Of a stretch of 32,906 bases of DNA, positions 1 through 7,017 are shown one piece after another (positions within the stretch are counted from its first letter, which is position 1; each line of letters begins with the position of its first letter). The notes beneath the pieces were generated by a model. The model was given only the letters and a program-made list of their open reading frames with translations, was not told where the DNA came from and made no database searches. The translations under genes and the position numbers were made by a program. The stretch is from contig JAVHMA010000023.1 of assembly GCA_031081715.1 (NCBI GenBank), forward strand, positions 24,009 through 56,914. Direction: 5' to 3'. The DNA comes from Armatimonadota bacterium. GTDB lineage: Bacteria; Sysuimicrobiota; Sysuimicrobiia; Sysuimicrobiales; Humicultoraceae.

Positions 1-317
1 TCCTCGCCGTAGACGCCGCCGATCGCGCGGATCACGTCGTCGGAATTCGCGTCCAGCGCGGCCGCCGCGGCGCGGAACTGCGCCGTGCGGCCCGCCAGCG
101 CCCCGGCGGTCGCGCTCGCGGCCAGGGCCGCGTGCTCGGTCAGCAGGTTGTTCAGGGCTACGCGGAGGTCCGCGGCCCTCGTCATCGAGGTCGCCATCGA
201 CGGGGCACCCGCGCCCCGCACGTTCCGGGCCGGAAGGGCCAGCGCCGCCGCGACGACCGCGATCCCCGCGGCCGCCACCGTCACGCGCATCCATCGGTTG
301 AGCGTCATGCCCGTCAT
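1..317 (-). CDS. secreted protein of unknown function, 3' end beyond window
   Basis: An open frame reads leftwards off the window start. It begins at an ATG whose upstream bases include GAGAGGAG; a second in-frame ATG lies three codons in. The N-terminus has a basic stretch and then an Ala/Val-rich hydrophobic segment (about residues 11-29), so the product is probably exported. The following part is helical and Ala-rich, with a Leu-Asn-Asn-Leu-Leu-Thr-Glu-His stretch. I recall similar helical secreted domains in proteins loosely annotated as copper-related in Gram-positives, but I cannot name the family with certainty. It lies 27 bases downstream of the blue-copper protein gene and is probably co-transcribed with it, divergent from the ECF sigma factor. 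The C-terminus is not visible. Confidence 0.7.
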   Translation of the reverse strand, partial: MTGMTLNRWMRVTVAAAGIAVVAAALALPARNVRGAGAPSMATSMTRAADLRVALNNLLTEHAALAASATAGALAGRTAQFRAAAAALDANSDDVIRAIGGVYGE

Positions 318-344
318 CAACTCCTCTCGGTGAGGTTTCCGTGG

Positions 345-719
345 TCAGTCCCGGACGACGATTTCTCCCCGCATGTGCGGATGGCGGTTGCAGAAGTACG
401 CGACCGCGCCGGCGCGCGTGAAAGTGAACTCGAACTTCGCGTCCTTGCCCGGCAGCGTCTGGTTGAACAGGTCCACCCGGCGCTCGGCGGTGCCCGATGT
501 TACGGTGTGCGTGACGTCGTCGTGGTTGGTCCACACGACCCGCGCGCCGGTCCTCAGCTCGACCCGCGCCGGTTTGAACTGGAACGTGTCGACGGCCACC
601 GCCGTCGGCTCCGATGCCTGCGCCGCGGGCGCCGGTTTGGGTGCCCCCAGGGCCAGCGCCGCGGCGAGCGCCGCTGCCGCGACGACGACGCGGGCCGCAC
701 TCCGAACACAATCGTGCAT
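345..719 (-). CDS. small exported blue-copper (cupredoxin/plastocyanin-like) protein
   Basis: A 124-residue protein with an N-terminal hydrophobic export segment (about residues 8-34) followed by one cupredoxin domain. The type-1 copper ligands are visible: His71 in the Asn-His-Asp-Asp-Val-Thr-His stretch, then Cys110, His113 and Met116 in a C-x2-H-x2-M arrangement near the C-terminus. This matches small single-domain electron carriers outside the membrane. The ATG is chosen over longer in-frame starts because AGGAGG sits seven bases upstream and the signal peptide begins there. It heads a leftward pair with the secreted protein at the window start and is divergent from the ECF sigma/anti-sigma pair, which may control it. 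The redox partner cannot be told from the sequence. Confidence 0.9.
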   Translation of the reverse strand: MHDCVRSAARVVVAAAALAAALALGAPKPAPAAQASEPTAVAVDTFQFKPARVELRTGARVVWTNHDDVTHTVTSGTAERRVDLFNQTLPGKDAKFEFTFTRAGAVAYFCNRHPHMRGEIVVRD

Positions 720-865
720 GGTCTCACCTCCTCGCCAACCCGTTCGCATCGCCCCGGTGGCCGGATTGGTCGATCGAACGCACCGGCCTGGCGGACGACC
801 GCCCCCGCCGGCCTGCCGGCGGACATCCGCCACGGCTTCCCGCGCGTAGTGAGGGGTAGGGGAGC

Positions 866-1492
866 GTGGTGCATGCGATCCGGACAGGAACGGTCCAGCG
901 CCCCGTCCAACCAGCCGTGTCGGTGGACAACGACCGCGTGGGAGGCGATGAAGAGGCGTTCTTGCGGCGCGTGGCGCACGGGGACGAGCGTGCCTTTCGA
1001 GCGATCTACGACCGGTACGCGCGGTCGGTCTACTCGCTGGCGGTGGGCCTGCTCCGGGACCCGCAGCAGGCAGAAGAGGTCACCCAGGAGGTGTTCCTCG
1101 CGATCTGGCGCGGCGCAGCGCAATTCGACGCGGACCGGGGCCGCGCCCGGACCTGGATCCTGTCGCTCGCCCACCACCGGACGGTCGATGCGATCCGCCG
1201 CCAGCGGGTGCGCGCGGCGGAGCCGCTCGACCCGGCCGTGCCCGCGCCGTCGGATGCGGCGGAGGAGGCGATTCGCGGCGTGGAGGGCGCCCGCGTCCGC
1301 GATGCCCTCGCCCGGCTTTCGCCGGTCCAGCGGGAGGCGATCGGCCTCGCCTACTACGGGGGCTACACGCAGGAGGAGATCGCCCGCCGGCTCGGCGTAC
1401 CGCTCGGGACGGTGAAGACCCGCATGCGTGACGGCATGATGCGGCTGCGCGACCTGCTGGGGAATGCGCGCTCCGAAGTGGAGACGACGTGA
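866..1492 (+). CDS. ECF (extracytoplasmic function) RNA polymerase sigma factor
   Basis: A 208-residue sigma-70 family protein with regions 2 and 4 only, as in ECF sigma factors. Region 2 (about residues 37-105) has the Tyr-Asp-Arg-Tyr start, the acidic EEVTQEVFL helix and a Trp-rich promoter-melting segment. Region 4 (about 140-195) has the SPVQREAI start and a TQEEIARRLGVPLGTVKTR helix-turn-helix. The spacing resembles the SigK/RpoE-like ECF groups. The first 28 residues are not conserved-looking, so the true start may lie later; GTG at 866 or 869 follows AGGGGAG. The stop overlaps the anti-sigma GTG start (GTGA), which indicates coupled translation of the pair. Target genes are unknown; the divergent cupredoxin pair is the obvious candidate. 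Confidence 0.94.
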   Translation: MVHAIRTGTVQRPVQPAVSVDNDRVGGDEEAFLRRVAHGDERAFRAIYDRYARSVYSLAVGLLRDPQQAEEVTQEVFLAIWRGAAQFDADRGRARTWILSLAHHRTVDAIRRQRVRAAEPLDPAVPAPSDAAEEAIRGVEGARVRDALARLSPVQREAIGLAYYGGYTQEEIARRLGVPLGTVKTRMRDGMMRLRDLLGNARSEVETT

Positions 1493-2190
1493 CGCACGAG
1501 GAGATCCGGGAGTCGCTCGCGGCCTACGCGCTGGACGCGGTGGACGAGGACGCGCGGCGCACGGTCGAGACCCACCTGCAGGCCTGTTCGGAGTGTGCGG
1601 CCGAAGTCGAGGCCCTGCGCGGCGCGGCAGCCGCGCTGGCCGCGGGTGTGCCCGTAGTGGCGCCGCCACCAGGCCTGCGCGCCCAGGTGCTGGCCGCGGT
1701 GCGCGGGGAGCGGACCACCACGCGGGTCCCGCGCATCTGGATCGCCGGGCTGGCCGCAGCCGCGGGACTGATCATCGCGCTGGCCGGATTGTCGTTCTCA
1801 CTGAGTCGAGAGCTGGCCGCGCAGCGGGCGCAGCTGGCGGCGCAGGAGCAGCTCGTCGCGATGGTGGGGAGACCCTCGGCGCGCGCCATTACGCTTCAAG
1901 GGACGGTGGAGGGCAACGTGCGCTTCGTCTACGATCCCCAGAGCCGGCAGGGCATGCTGGTCGTTACCCGGCTCCGGGATCCCGGCCGCGGGCTCGTCTA
2001 TCAGCTCTGGCTGGTAGCGGGACAGACGCCTGAGAGCGCCGGCGTGTTCCGGCCCGCCCCTGACCGACCGGTTCTCCTGCCCGTGACCGCCGACTTCGGC
2101 CGCTACGGCGCCGTGGCAATCTCGGTCGAGCGCGCGCCGGTGGGCGCGCCGCGGCCGACCTCGGCGCCCGTGCTGTCTTCTTCGCTCTGA
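1489..2190 (+). CDS. membrane-anchored zinc-type anti-sigma factor (RskA-like)
   Basis: A 233-residue protein that should bind and hold the sigma factor encoded just upstream. The N-terminal cytoplasmic domain carries the zinc anti-sigma signature H-x3-C-x2-C (His29, Cys33, Cys36). One membrane helix follows at about residues 83-105. The rest (about 110-233) is an extracytoplasmic beta-rich domain with a Val-Tyr-Gln-Leu-Trp-Leu-Val motif, as in the RskA C-terminal family. Anti-sigma factors of this type release their partner after a redox change at the zinc site or after proteolysis of the outer domain. The GTG start overlaps the sigma stop codon. The neighbouring copper protein makes a redox or copper cue plausible, but that is inference. 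Confidence 0.92.
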   Translation: MTHEEIRESLAAYALDAVDEDARRTVETHLQACSECAAEVEALRGAAAALAAGVPVVAPPPGLRAQVLAAVRGERTTTRVPRIWIAGLAAAAGLIIALAGLSFSLSRELAAQRAQLAAQEQLVAMVGRPSARAITLQGTVEGNVRFVYDPQSRQGMLVVTRLRDPGRGLVYQLWLVAGQTPESAGVFRPAPDRPVLLPVTADFGRYGAVAISVERAPVGAPRPTSAPVLSSSL

Positions 2191-2322
2191 GGGGACGCCG
2201 CGCATGCACGCGCCGCCTGAGACTGCTAGGGACCGCACGACCAGCTCCCTGTCCGAAGTGACAGCAGTCGCCTGGATCGCGAGCGGAGATGCTCTAAGGT
2301 AGGGACCGGCAGGGGGTGCGCC

Positions 2323-4149
2323 GTGAGAACCGAGCAGACGACCGGTCAGTTCGTCCGCGCCGCCACGCTCGCCGAGGTGCGAGCGAGCGGGTGCGTCGTG
2401 GCGCAGCTCAACGGGCATGCGGTCGCGCTCTTCGCGCACGGCGACCGCGTCTACGCGCTCGACAACCGCTGCCCGCACATGGGTTTCCCGCTGCACCGTG
2501 GCACCGTGCGCGACGGCATCCTGACCTGCCACTGGCACCACGCACGCTTCGACCTCACGAGCGGCGGCACGTTCGACCCGTGGGCCGATGACGTGCGCAC
2601 GTTCCCGGTCGAGGTCCGCAACGGCGAGGTTTGGGTAGACGTCGGCGCGCGCGCCGACACTGGCGCCTACGCGCGTGGCCGGCTACGCGAGGGACTGGAG
2701 CGGAACATCCCCCTGGTGCTCGCCAAGACCGCCATCGCGCTCGGCGGTCCCGGCGACGACCCGGTGGCCCCCTTTGCGATGGGGCTCGAGTTCGGCGCGC
2801 GCTACCGGCGCGAGGGATGGGGCCAGGGGCTGACCATCCACGTATGCATGATGAACTTGATCCCCGTGCTGGATGCCGGGGACCGGCCGCTCGCGCTCTA
2901 CCATGGCCTCTCCGCGGTCGCCGCGAACAGCGACGGCGCGGCACCGCGCTTCCCCCTGGGCCCGCTGCCCGGGGCCGGCGCCGACGGGGAGGCGCTGAGC
3001 CGCTGGTTCCGGCAGTTCATCGAGGTTCGGGACACCGAAGGTGCCGAGCGCGCGCTGATCTCAGCGGTGCAGGGAGGCGCGAGCCCAGGGGCGCTCGCGG
3101 GGATGCTCTTCGCCGCGGCCACCGACCACCGCTACCTCGAAGGCGGGCACGTGCTCGACTTCATCAACAAGGCGTGCGAGGCGCTGGACGCGGTGGGGTG
3201 GCAGCGCGCGGGCGAGGTGCTGCCAAGCCTCGTCCCGGCGCTCGCCGCGGCCGACCGCATGGAGGAGTCCAACCAGTGGCGGCACCCGGTGGATCTTGTC
3301 GAGATTCTCGAGGCGGCCTTCGAGGAGCTGCCCGCCGCGCACGAGGACGGGCGCGCGCGGCGGGGTAACACCGCTGTGGGCGCGCACCTGATCGCCCTTC
3401 TCCTCGGCGAGGACGCGGGCGCGATCGCGAGGGCGTTGCTCGATGCGCTGCGGTCCGGGACGCCGCCGGAGCGCCTCGCGGCGGCCGTCGCCTACGCCGC
3501 GGCGCTGCGGATCGCGCAGTTCCCGACGAGCAACGAGTTCGGCGACTGGGACACCGCGCTCCACACTTTCACGTTTGCGAACGCGGTGCACCAGGGGGTG
3601 CGCCGGGCGCCGTCGGTCGAGTTGCTGCGCGCCGTCTTCGACGCGGCGATGAGCGTCTACCTCGACCGCTTCCTCAATGTGCCGCCGGTGCGGCTGCCCT
3701 CGCCGGACGAGTTCGCCGACGTGCCGGCCGGCGACGCGAGCACGGTGCACAGTGGCGCCGGCGGCGACCGCGACAGCGTCCTGGCTGACCTGACCCCGCT
3801 GCTCGACCGCCAGCAGCAGGTCAACGAGGCGGGCCGCTTGGTCGCCGGCTACCTCTATCGCGGCGGCGACCCTGACCGGCTGGTGGCGACGCTCGGCCGG
3901 CTGCTGCTGCGTGAGGACCGCAACTTCCACACCATCCAGATGGTCGAGGCCGCCGTACGGCAGTTCGCCGGCCTGCGCGGCGATCCGTCAGCCAGCCGGC
4001 ACGGCACGCCGCCAGAGGCGGCGGTCCATGTGCTCGTCGCCGCGGCCCGGTACCTGGCCGCGCACTCGCCGACCATGCGGGCGCAGGGCCAGACCTATCG
4101 CATCGCGCAGCGGCTGCACCGGGGCGAGCGGCTGTTCGAGGACGACTGA
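2323..4149 (+). CDS. Rieske [2Fe-2S] domain fused to a large helical domain of unknown function
   Basis: A 608-residue protein. Residues about 10-112 form a Rieske ferredoxin domain with both cluster-binding boxes: Cys50-Pro-His52 and Cys69-His-Trp-His72, the latter in an Ala-Arg-Phe-Asp context as in soluble dioxygenase-type ferredoxins. The remaining 490 residues are predicted helical and rich in conserved-looking His, Asn, Trp and Asp (for example His-Val-Cys-Met-Met-Asn-Leu, Glu-Ser-Asn-Gln-Trp-Arg-His, and Ala-Asn-Ala-Val-His-Gln). No classical Rieske-oxygenase catalytic domain is seen. A distant link to questin-oxidase-like proteins is possible but not shown. The GTG start follows an AGGGGG ribosome site, and the Rieske domain begins soon after. 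An oxidoreductase role is likely; the substrate is unknown. Confidence 0.85.
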   Translation: MRTEQTTGQFVRAATLAEVRASGCVVAQLNGHAVALFAHGDRVYALDNRCPHMGFPLHRGTVRDGILTCHWHHARFDLTSGGTFDPWADDVRTFPVEVRNGEVWVDVGARADTGAYARGRLREGLERNIPLVLAKTAIALGGPGDDPVAPFAMGLEFGARYRREGWGQGLTIHVCMMNLIPVLDAGDRPLALYHGLSAVAANSDGAAPRFPLGPLPGAGADGEALSRWFRQFIEVRDTEGAERALISAVQGGASPGALAGMLFAAATDHRYLEGGHVLDFINKACEALDAVGWQRAGEVLPSLVPALAAADRMEESNQWRHPVDLVEILEAAFEELPAAHEDGRARRGNTAVGAHLIALLLGEDAGAIARALLDALRSGTPPERLAAAVAYAAALRIAQFPTSNEFGDWDTALHTFTFANAVHQGVRRAPSVELLRAVFDAAMSVYLDRFLNVPPVRLPSPDEFADVPAGDASTVHSGAGGDRDSVLADLTPLLDRQQQVNEAGRLVAGYLYRGGDPDRLVATLGRLLLREDRNFHTIQMVEAAVRQFAGLRGDPSASRHGTPPEAAVHVLVAAARYLAAHSPTMRAQGQTYRIAQRLHRGERLFEDD

Positions 4150-4229
4150 GGCCCGCCGGCGCAGCTGGCGCGCGCAGGTGTACGCGGGGAAGCGGAGGGC
4201 AGCGCCGCGGCAGCGACGAACGTCACACC

Positions 4230-4910
4230 GTGCACCTGGGCGGCGTGCGTGACGTCCTCCGGGTTGTCGGACCGAGGCGGTTCATCTTCGAGGTCGTCCC
4301 CTGGACGGTCCGGCGGCGGTACGTGTTCTACGCGCTGACCTTGCCGGCCGCGACGCGGCCGTCGTCGCTGGACGGCTTCCGGCTGGAACCCGCCACCGAA
4401 GCCGACCTGCCGTTGTTCGTGGCCGCGCGCCCGGAGCGCTACACGCTGCCCGCGCTCGCGCAGCGCCTGCGCGACGGGCACCTCGCGTTCGTCGGGCGCG
4501 TGGGCGAAGCGGTCGTGCACCTGCGCTGGGTCTTTACCCGGACCGTGCACGTCCCATACCTCGGCCGACAGATTGTCCTGGAGGGCGGGGACGTGCTGCT
4601 GGACGAGATCTACACCATGCCCGCCTGGCGGCGGAAGGGCGTGGAGGGCGCGGTGGCCGTCGCGATGCCGCGCATGCTGCACGCGATGGGCTACCGGCGC
4701 ATCCTCTGCGCCATCGCATCGTGGAACCTGGCGCCGCAACACGTGGCCGCCGCGCACGGGTACGTGCGGCTCGGCTCGGGCGGATACTGGGCGCTGCCTG
4801 GCCGCCGGCGGTACTTCTGGGAGGGAGCGGTGGAGGACCGATTCGACGGGACCCTGATCCTCGGCCGCCCGGCCGGCGCTGGGAGGGAGCGCGCGGGGGT
4901 CGTGGTATAA
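4230..4910 (+). CDS. GNAT-type N-acyltransferase-like protein
   Basis: A 226-residue protein whose residues about 48-205 look like a GNAT fold: a substrate-side beta region, then an Arg-Arg-Lys-Gly-Val-Glu-Gly segment after Met-Pro-Ala-Trp in the position of the acetyl-CoA pyrophosphate loop, and a later Trp-Asn-Leu-Ala-Pro followed by Ala-Ala-His-Gly-Tyr, typical of the last GNAT helix and strand. The loop is less glycine-rich than the consensus. The acceptor substrate is unknown. No clear ribosome site precedes the GTG, so the start is uncertain; the domain would survive a later start. Its stop codon lies inside the probable -10 box of the tRNA gene downstream. Confidence 0.7.
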   Translation: MHLGGVRDVLRVVGPRRFIFEVVPWTVRRRYVFYALTLPAATRPSSLDGFRLEPATEADLPLFVAARPERYTLPALAQRLRDGHLAFVGRVGEAVVHLRWVFTRTVHVPYLGRQIVLEGGDVLLDEIYTMPAWRRKGVEGAVAVAMPRMLHAMGYRRILCAIASWNLAPQHVAAAHGYVRLGSGGYWALPGRRRYFWEGAVEDRFDGTLILGRPAGAGRERAGVVV

Positions 4911-4911
4911 T
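4906..4911 (+). promoter_or_regulatory. probable -10 box of the tRNA-Gly promoter
   Basis: A perfect TATAAT stands 12 bases before the first base of the tRNA and overlaps the stop codon of the GNAT-like gene. In sequence this GC-rich it is conspicuous. A recognisable -35 box is not seen at 16-18 bases upstream, so this is a partial promoter call. Confidence 0.5.
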
Positions 4912-4923
4912 ACGCCGTAGCGG

Positions 4924-4998
4924 GCGGGTGTAGCTCAGCGGTAGAGCATCGGCTTCCCAAGCCGAGGGTCGCGGGTTCAAATCCCGTCGCCCGCTCCA
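4924..4998 (+). tRNA. tRNA-Gly (anticodon CCC)
   Basis: The sequence folds into a full cloverleaf. The 7-bp acceptor stem pairs GCGGGTG with CGCCCGC (one G-T pair), the D arm has GCTC/GAGC, the 5-bp anticodon stem TCGGC/GCCGA encloses the loop TTCCCAA with anticodon CCC, and the T arm GCGGG/CCCGT has the TTCAAAT loop. The discriminator base is T and the CCA end is encoded. CCC reads the glycine codon GGG. A TATAAT box lies just upstream. Confidence 0.97.
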
Positions 4999-5097
4999 GT
5001 GCAGGTCTCGTGTTCCCGCCTCGCGGCAGCACGCCCCGCCGTTCCTGGTTGCCGAACGCAAGAGACGCAGGCGCGCCCGCCGGTAGGTGCCGGGGTC

Positions 5098-5994
5098 TCA
5101 CGCCGGCATCTTGGGATCGAGGGCGTCGCGCAGCCCGTCGCCCAGAAGGTTGAACCCGAGTACCGTCACGGCGATCGCCAGCCCCGGCAGGGTCGCGATG
5201 TGCGGCGCCAGGGTGATGAAATCGCGGCCGGTGCTGACCATCAGTCCCCAGGACGGCGTCGGCGGCTGGACGCCCAGGCCGAGGAACGACAGCGCGGCTT
5301 CTAACAGGATGGCGCTCGCCATGTACAGCGCCGAGTACACGATCAGGATCGAGATGCAGTTCGGCAGCACGTGCCGGACCACGACGCGCCCGGTGCCGGC
5401 TCCCGCGGCGCGAGCGGCCTGCACATACTCTTGCTCCTTGATGGCGAGTACCGAGCCCCGGATGACGCGCGCGAATCCAGGTGTGGCCCAGACGCCGACC
5501 GCGAGGATGGTATTCTGCAACCCCGGGCCCAGGGCGCTGACGATCGCGATTGCCAGTAGCAGGTAGGGGAACGCGAGCAGCACGTCAAGCGTGCGCATGA
5601 GCGCCTCATCCACGGCGCCGCCGACGTAGCCGGCGACCGTGCCGAGCGCGGTGCCGAGGACGGCCGCGAAGAGCACGGAGACGAGGCCGACCATCAGCGC
5701 GATGCGGCTGCCGTAGATCAGCCGGCTCGCGATGTCGCGGCCGAACTCGTCGGCGCCCAGCAGGTATTTGCCACCCGGCGGCATCCGTTTGTCCTCGAGC
5801 GACTGCCGCGCCGGGTCAGCCGGCGCGAGCGCCGGGGCGAGCATCGCGGCGCACGCGAGTAGGGCCACGATCAGCAACCCGGCCAGGGCCAGTCGGTTGC
5901 GTCGGAAACGCCGCCACAGGGCGGCGCCGGTGGAGCGATAGGCGACCGGCAGACGCCCGGTCTCCTCCTGCATCGTTAGGCCCTGCCGTGCCAT
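5098..5994 (-). CDS. peptide-type ABC importer permease, DppC/OppC family
   Basis: A 298-residue inner-membrane permease of the binding-protein-dependent family. The N-terminus has the DppC-type OppC_N segment with one membrane helix (about 33-55), then Leu-Gly-Ala-Asp-Glu-Phe-Gly-Arg-Asp before the multi-helix core. The EAA loop that contacts the ATPase is visible as Glu-Tyr-Val-Gln-Ala-Ala-Arg-Ala-Ala-Gly. It ends with the usual Asn-Leu-Leu-Gly-Asp-Gly-Leu-Arg-Asp-Ala-Leu-Asp-Pro. The chosen ATG starts two bases after the stop of the DppB-like gene, indicating coupled translation; an in-frame ATG seven codons later is the alternative. No ATPase gene follows; the next gene to the left is the convergent tRNA. 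The substrate (peptides, nickel or other) cannot be told. Confidence 0.95.
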   Translation of the reverse strand: MARQGLTMQEETGRLPVAYRSTGAALWRRFRRNRLALAGLLIVALLACAAMLAPALAPADPARQSLEDKRMPPGGKYLLGADEFGRDIASRLIYGSRIALMVGLVSVLFAAVLGTALGTVAGYVGGAVDEALMRTLDVLLAFPYLLLAIAIVSALGPGLQNTILAVGVWATPGFARVIRGSVLAIKEQEYVQAARAAGAGTGRVVVRHVLPNCISILIVYSALYMASAILLEAALSFLGLGVQPPTPSWGLMVSTGRDFITLAPHIATLPGLAIAVTVLGFNLLGDGLRDALDPKMPA

Positions 5995-5996
5995 CG

Positions 5997-6917
5997 TCAA
6001 CGATACGAGATTCGCGGGTCGAGGTAGGCGTACGACAGGTCGACCAGCAGGTTGATGACGACGAACGTGACGGCGAGGACCAGCACCCCGCCCTGCAGCA
6101 GCACGTAGTCGCGCGCGAAGATCGCGCGCACCAGCATCCGGCCGATCCCCGGCCAGGCGAACACGGTTTCCGTGAGCACCGCCCCGCCCAGCAACTGGCC
6201 GGTCTGGAGGCCGAGCACGGTGACCGCCGGGATCAGGGCGTTGCGGAGCGCATGGCGTATCAACACCCGGCGGTTTCCCGCGCCCTTGGCGCGCGCGGTT
6301 CGGATGTAGTCCTCGCGCAGCACCTCGAGCATCGTGGATCGGGTCATACGGGCGAGCATGGCGATGGTCGGCGTCGCCAGCGTGACCGCGGGCAGGACCA
6401 GATGCGTCCACGTGCCCCGGCCACCGGCCGGGAGCCAGTTGAGCACGAGGCTGAACACGACGATGAGCACGATCCCGGTCCAGAAGATCGGCATCGAGAG
6501 CCCGAAGAGCGAGAGCACCCGCACGATGTTGTCGAACAGCGAGTACGGCCACCGTGCTGAGAGCACACCCACCGTGACACCCACGGCGATGGCAACGACG
6601 AGTGCGGTCAACCCAAGCTGCGCCGTGGCCGGCCAGACCTCCGCGATCTCCTCGTTGACACGACGGCCCTCGCGGATCGAACGGCCGAGGTCACCCTGCA
6701 CGAGCCGGCTGACATAGCGTACGTAGCGAACGGCCAGTGGCTGGTCGAGGTCGAGCGACTTCCGGAGTTTCATGACGGTGTCTGCAGTGGCACCTTCGCC
6801 CAGCATCAGCGCCGCGGGATCCCCCGGGATCAGGTCGATGGTCACCATGATGAGAAGGATGACCCCGAGCAGGACCGGGATCATCACAAGGATACGCCGG
6901 ATCAGATAGCCGCTCAC
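5997..6917 (-). CDS. peptide-type ABC importer permease, DppB/OppB family
   Basis: A 306-residue inner-membrane permease. It begins with the family's Tyr-Leu-Ile-Arg-Arg-Ile-Leu helix, followed by Leu-Ile-Pro-Gly-Asp-Pro, typical of DppB. About six membrane helices follow, with an EAA loop at Asp-Tyr-Ile-Arg-Thr-Ala-Arg-Ala-Lys-Gly, the Phe-Ala-Trp-Pro-Gly-Ile-Gly motif and a Tyr-Ala-Tyr-Leu-Asp-Pro-Arg end. The start is GTG with no strong ribosome site. It lies 100 bases downstream of the binding-protein gene and overlaps the reading of the DppC-like gene at a TGA-CG-ATG junction, so the three genes probably form one leftward operon. Confidence 0.95.
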   Translation of the reverse strand: MSGYLIRRILVMIPVLLGVILLIMVTIDLIPGDPAALMLGEGATADTVMKLRKSLDLDQPLAVRYVRYVSRLVQGDLGRSIREGRRVNEEIAEVWPATAQLGLTALVVAIAVGVTVGVLSARWPYSLFDNIVRVLSLFGLSMPIFWTGIVLIVVFSLVLNWLPAGGRGTWTHLVLPAVTLATPTIAMLARMTRSTMLEVLREDYIRTARAKGAGNRRVLIRHALRNALIPAVTVLGLQTGQLLGGAVLTETVFAWPGIGRMLVRAIFARDYVLLQGGVLVLAVTFVVINLLVDLSYAYLDPRISYR

Positions 6918-7017
6918 GCCGAGTGTCTTGGCTGAGGCCGGTTACGTGCCGGGGCGGCCGCCTGACAGCGGGACCGGATCGGGCGGCACACCCCGACCCG
7001 GTCCCGGCATCGGCGCG

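Noticed and set aside
554-1669. Long leftward frame overlapping the sigma and anti-sigma genes
   Set aside because: Arg/Pro/Ala-rich, no family pattern; it is a GC-driven shadow of the well-supported rightward genes.
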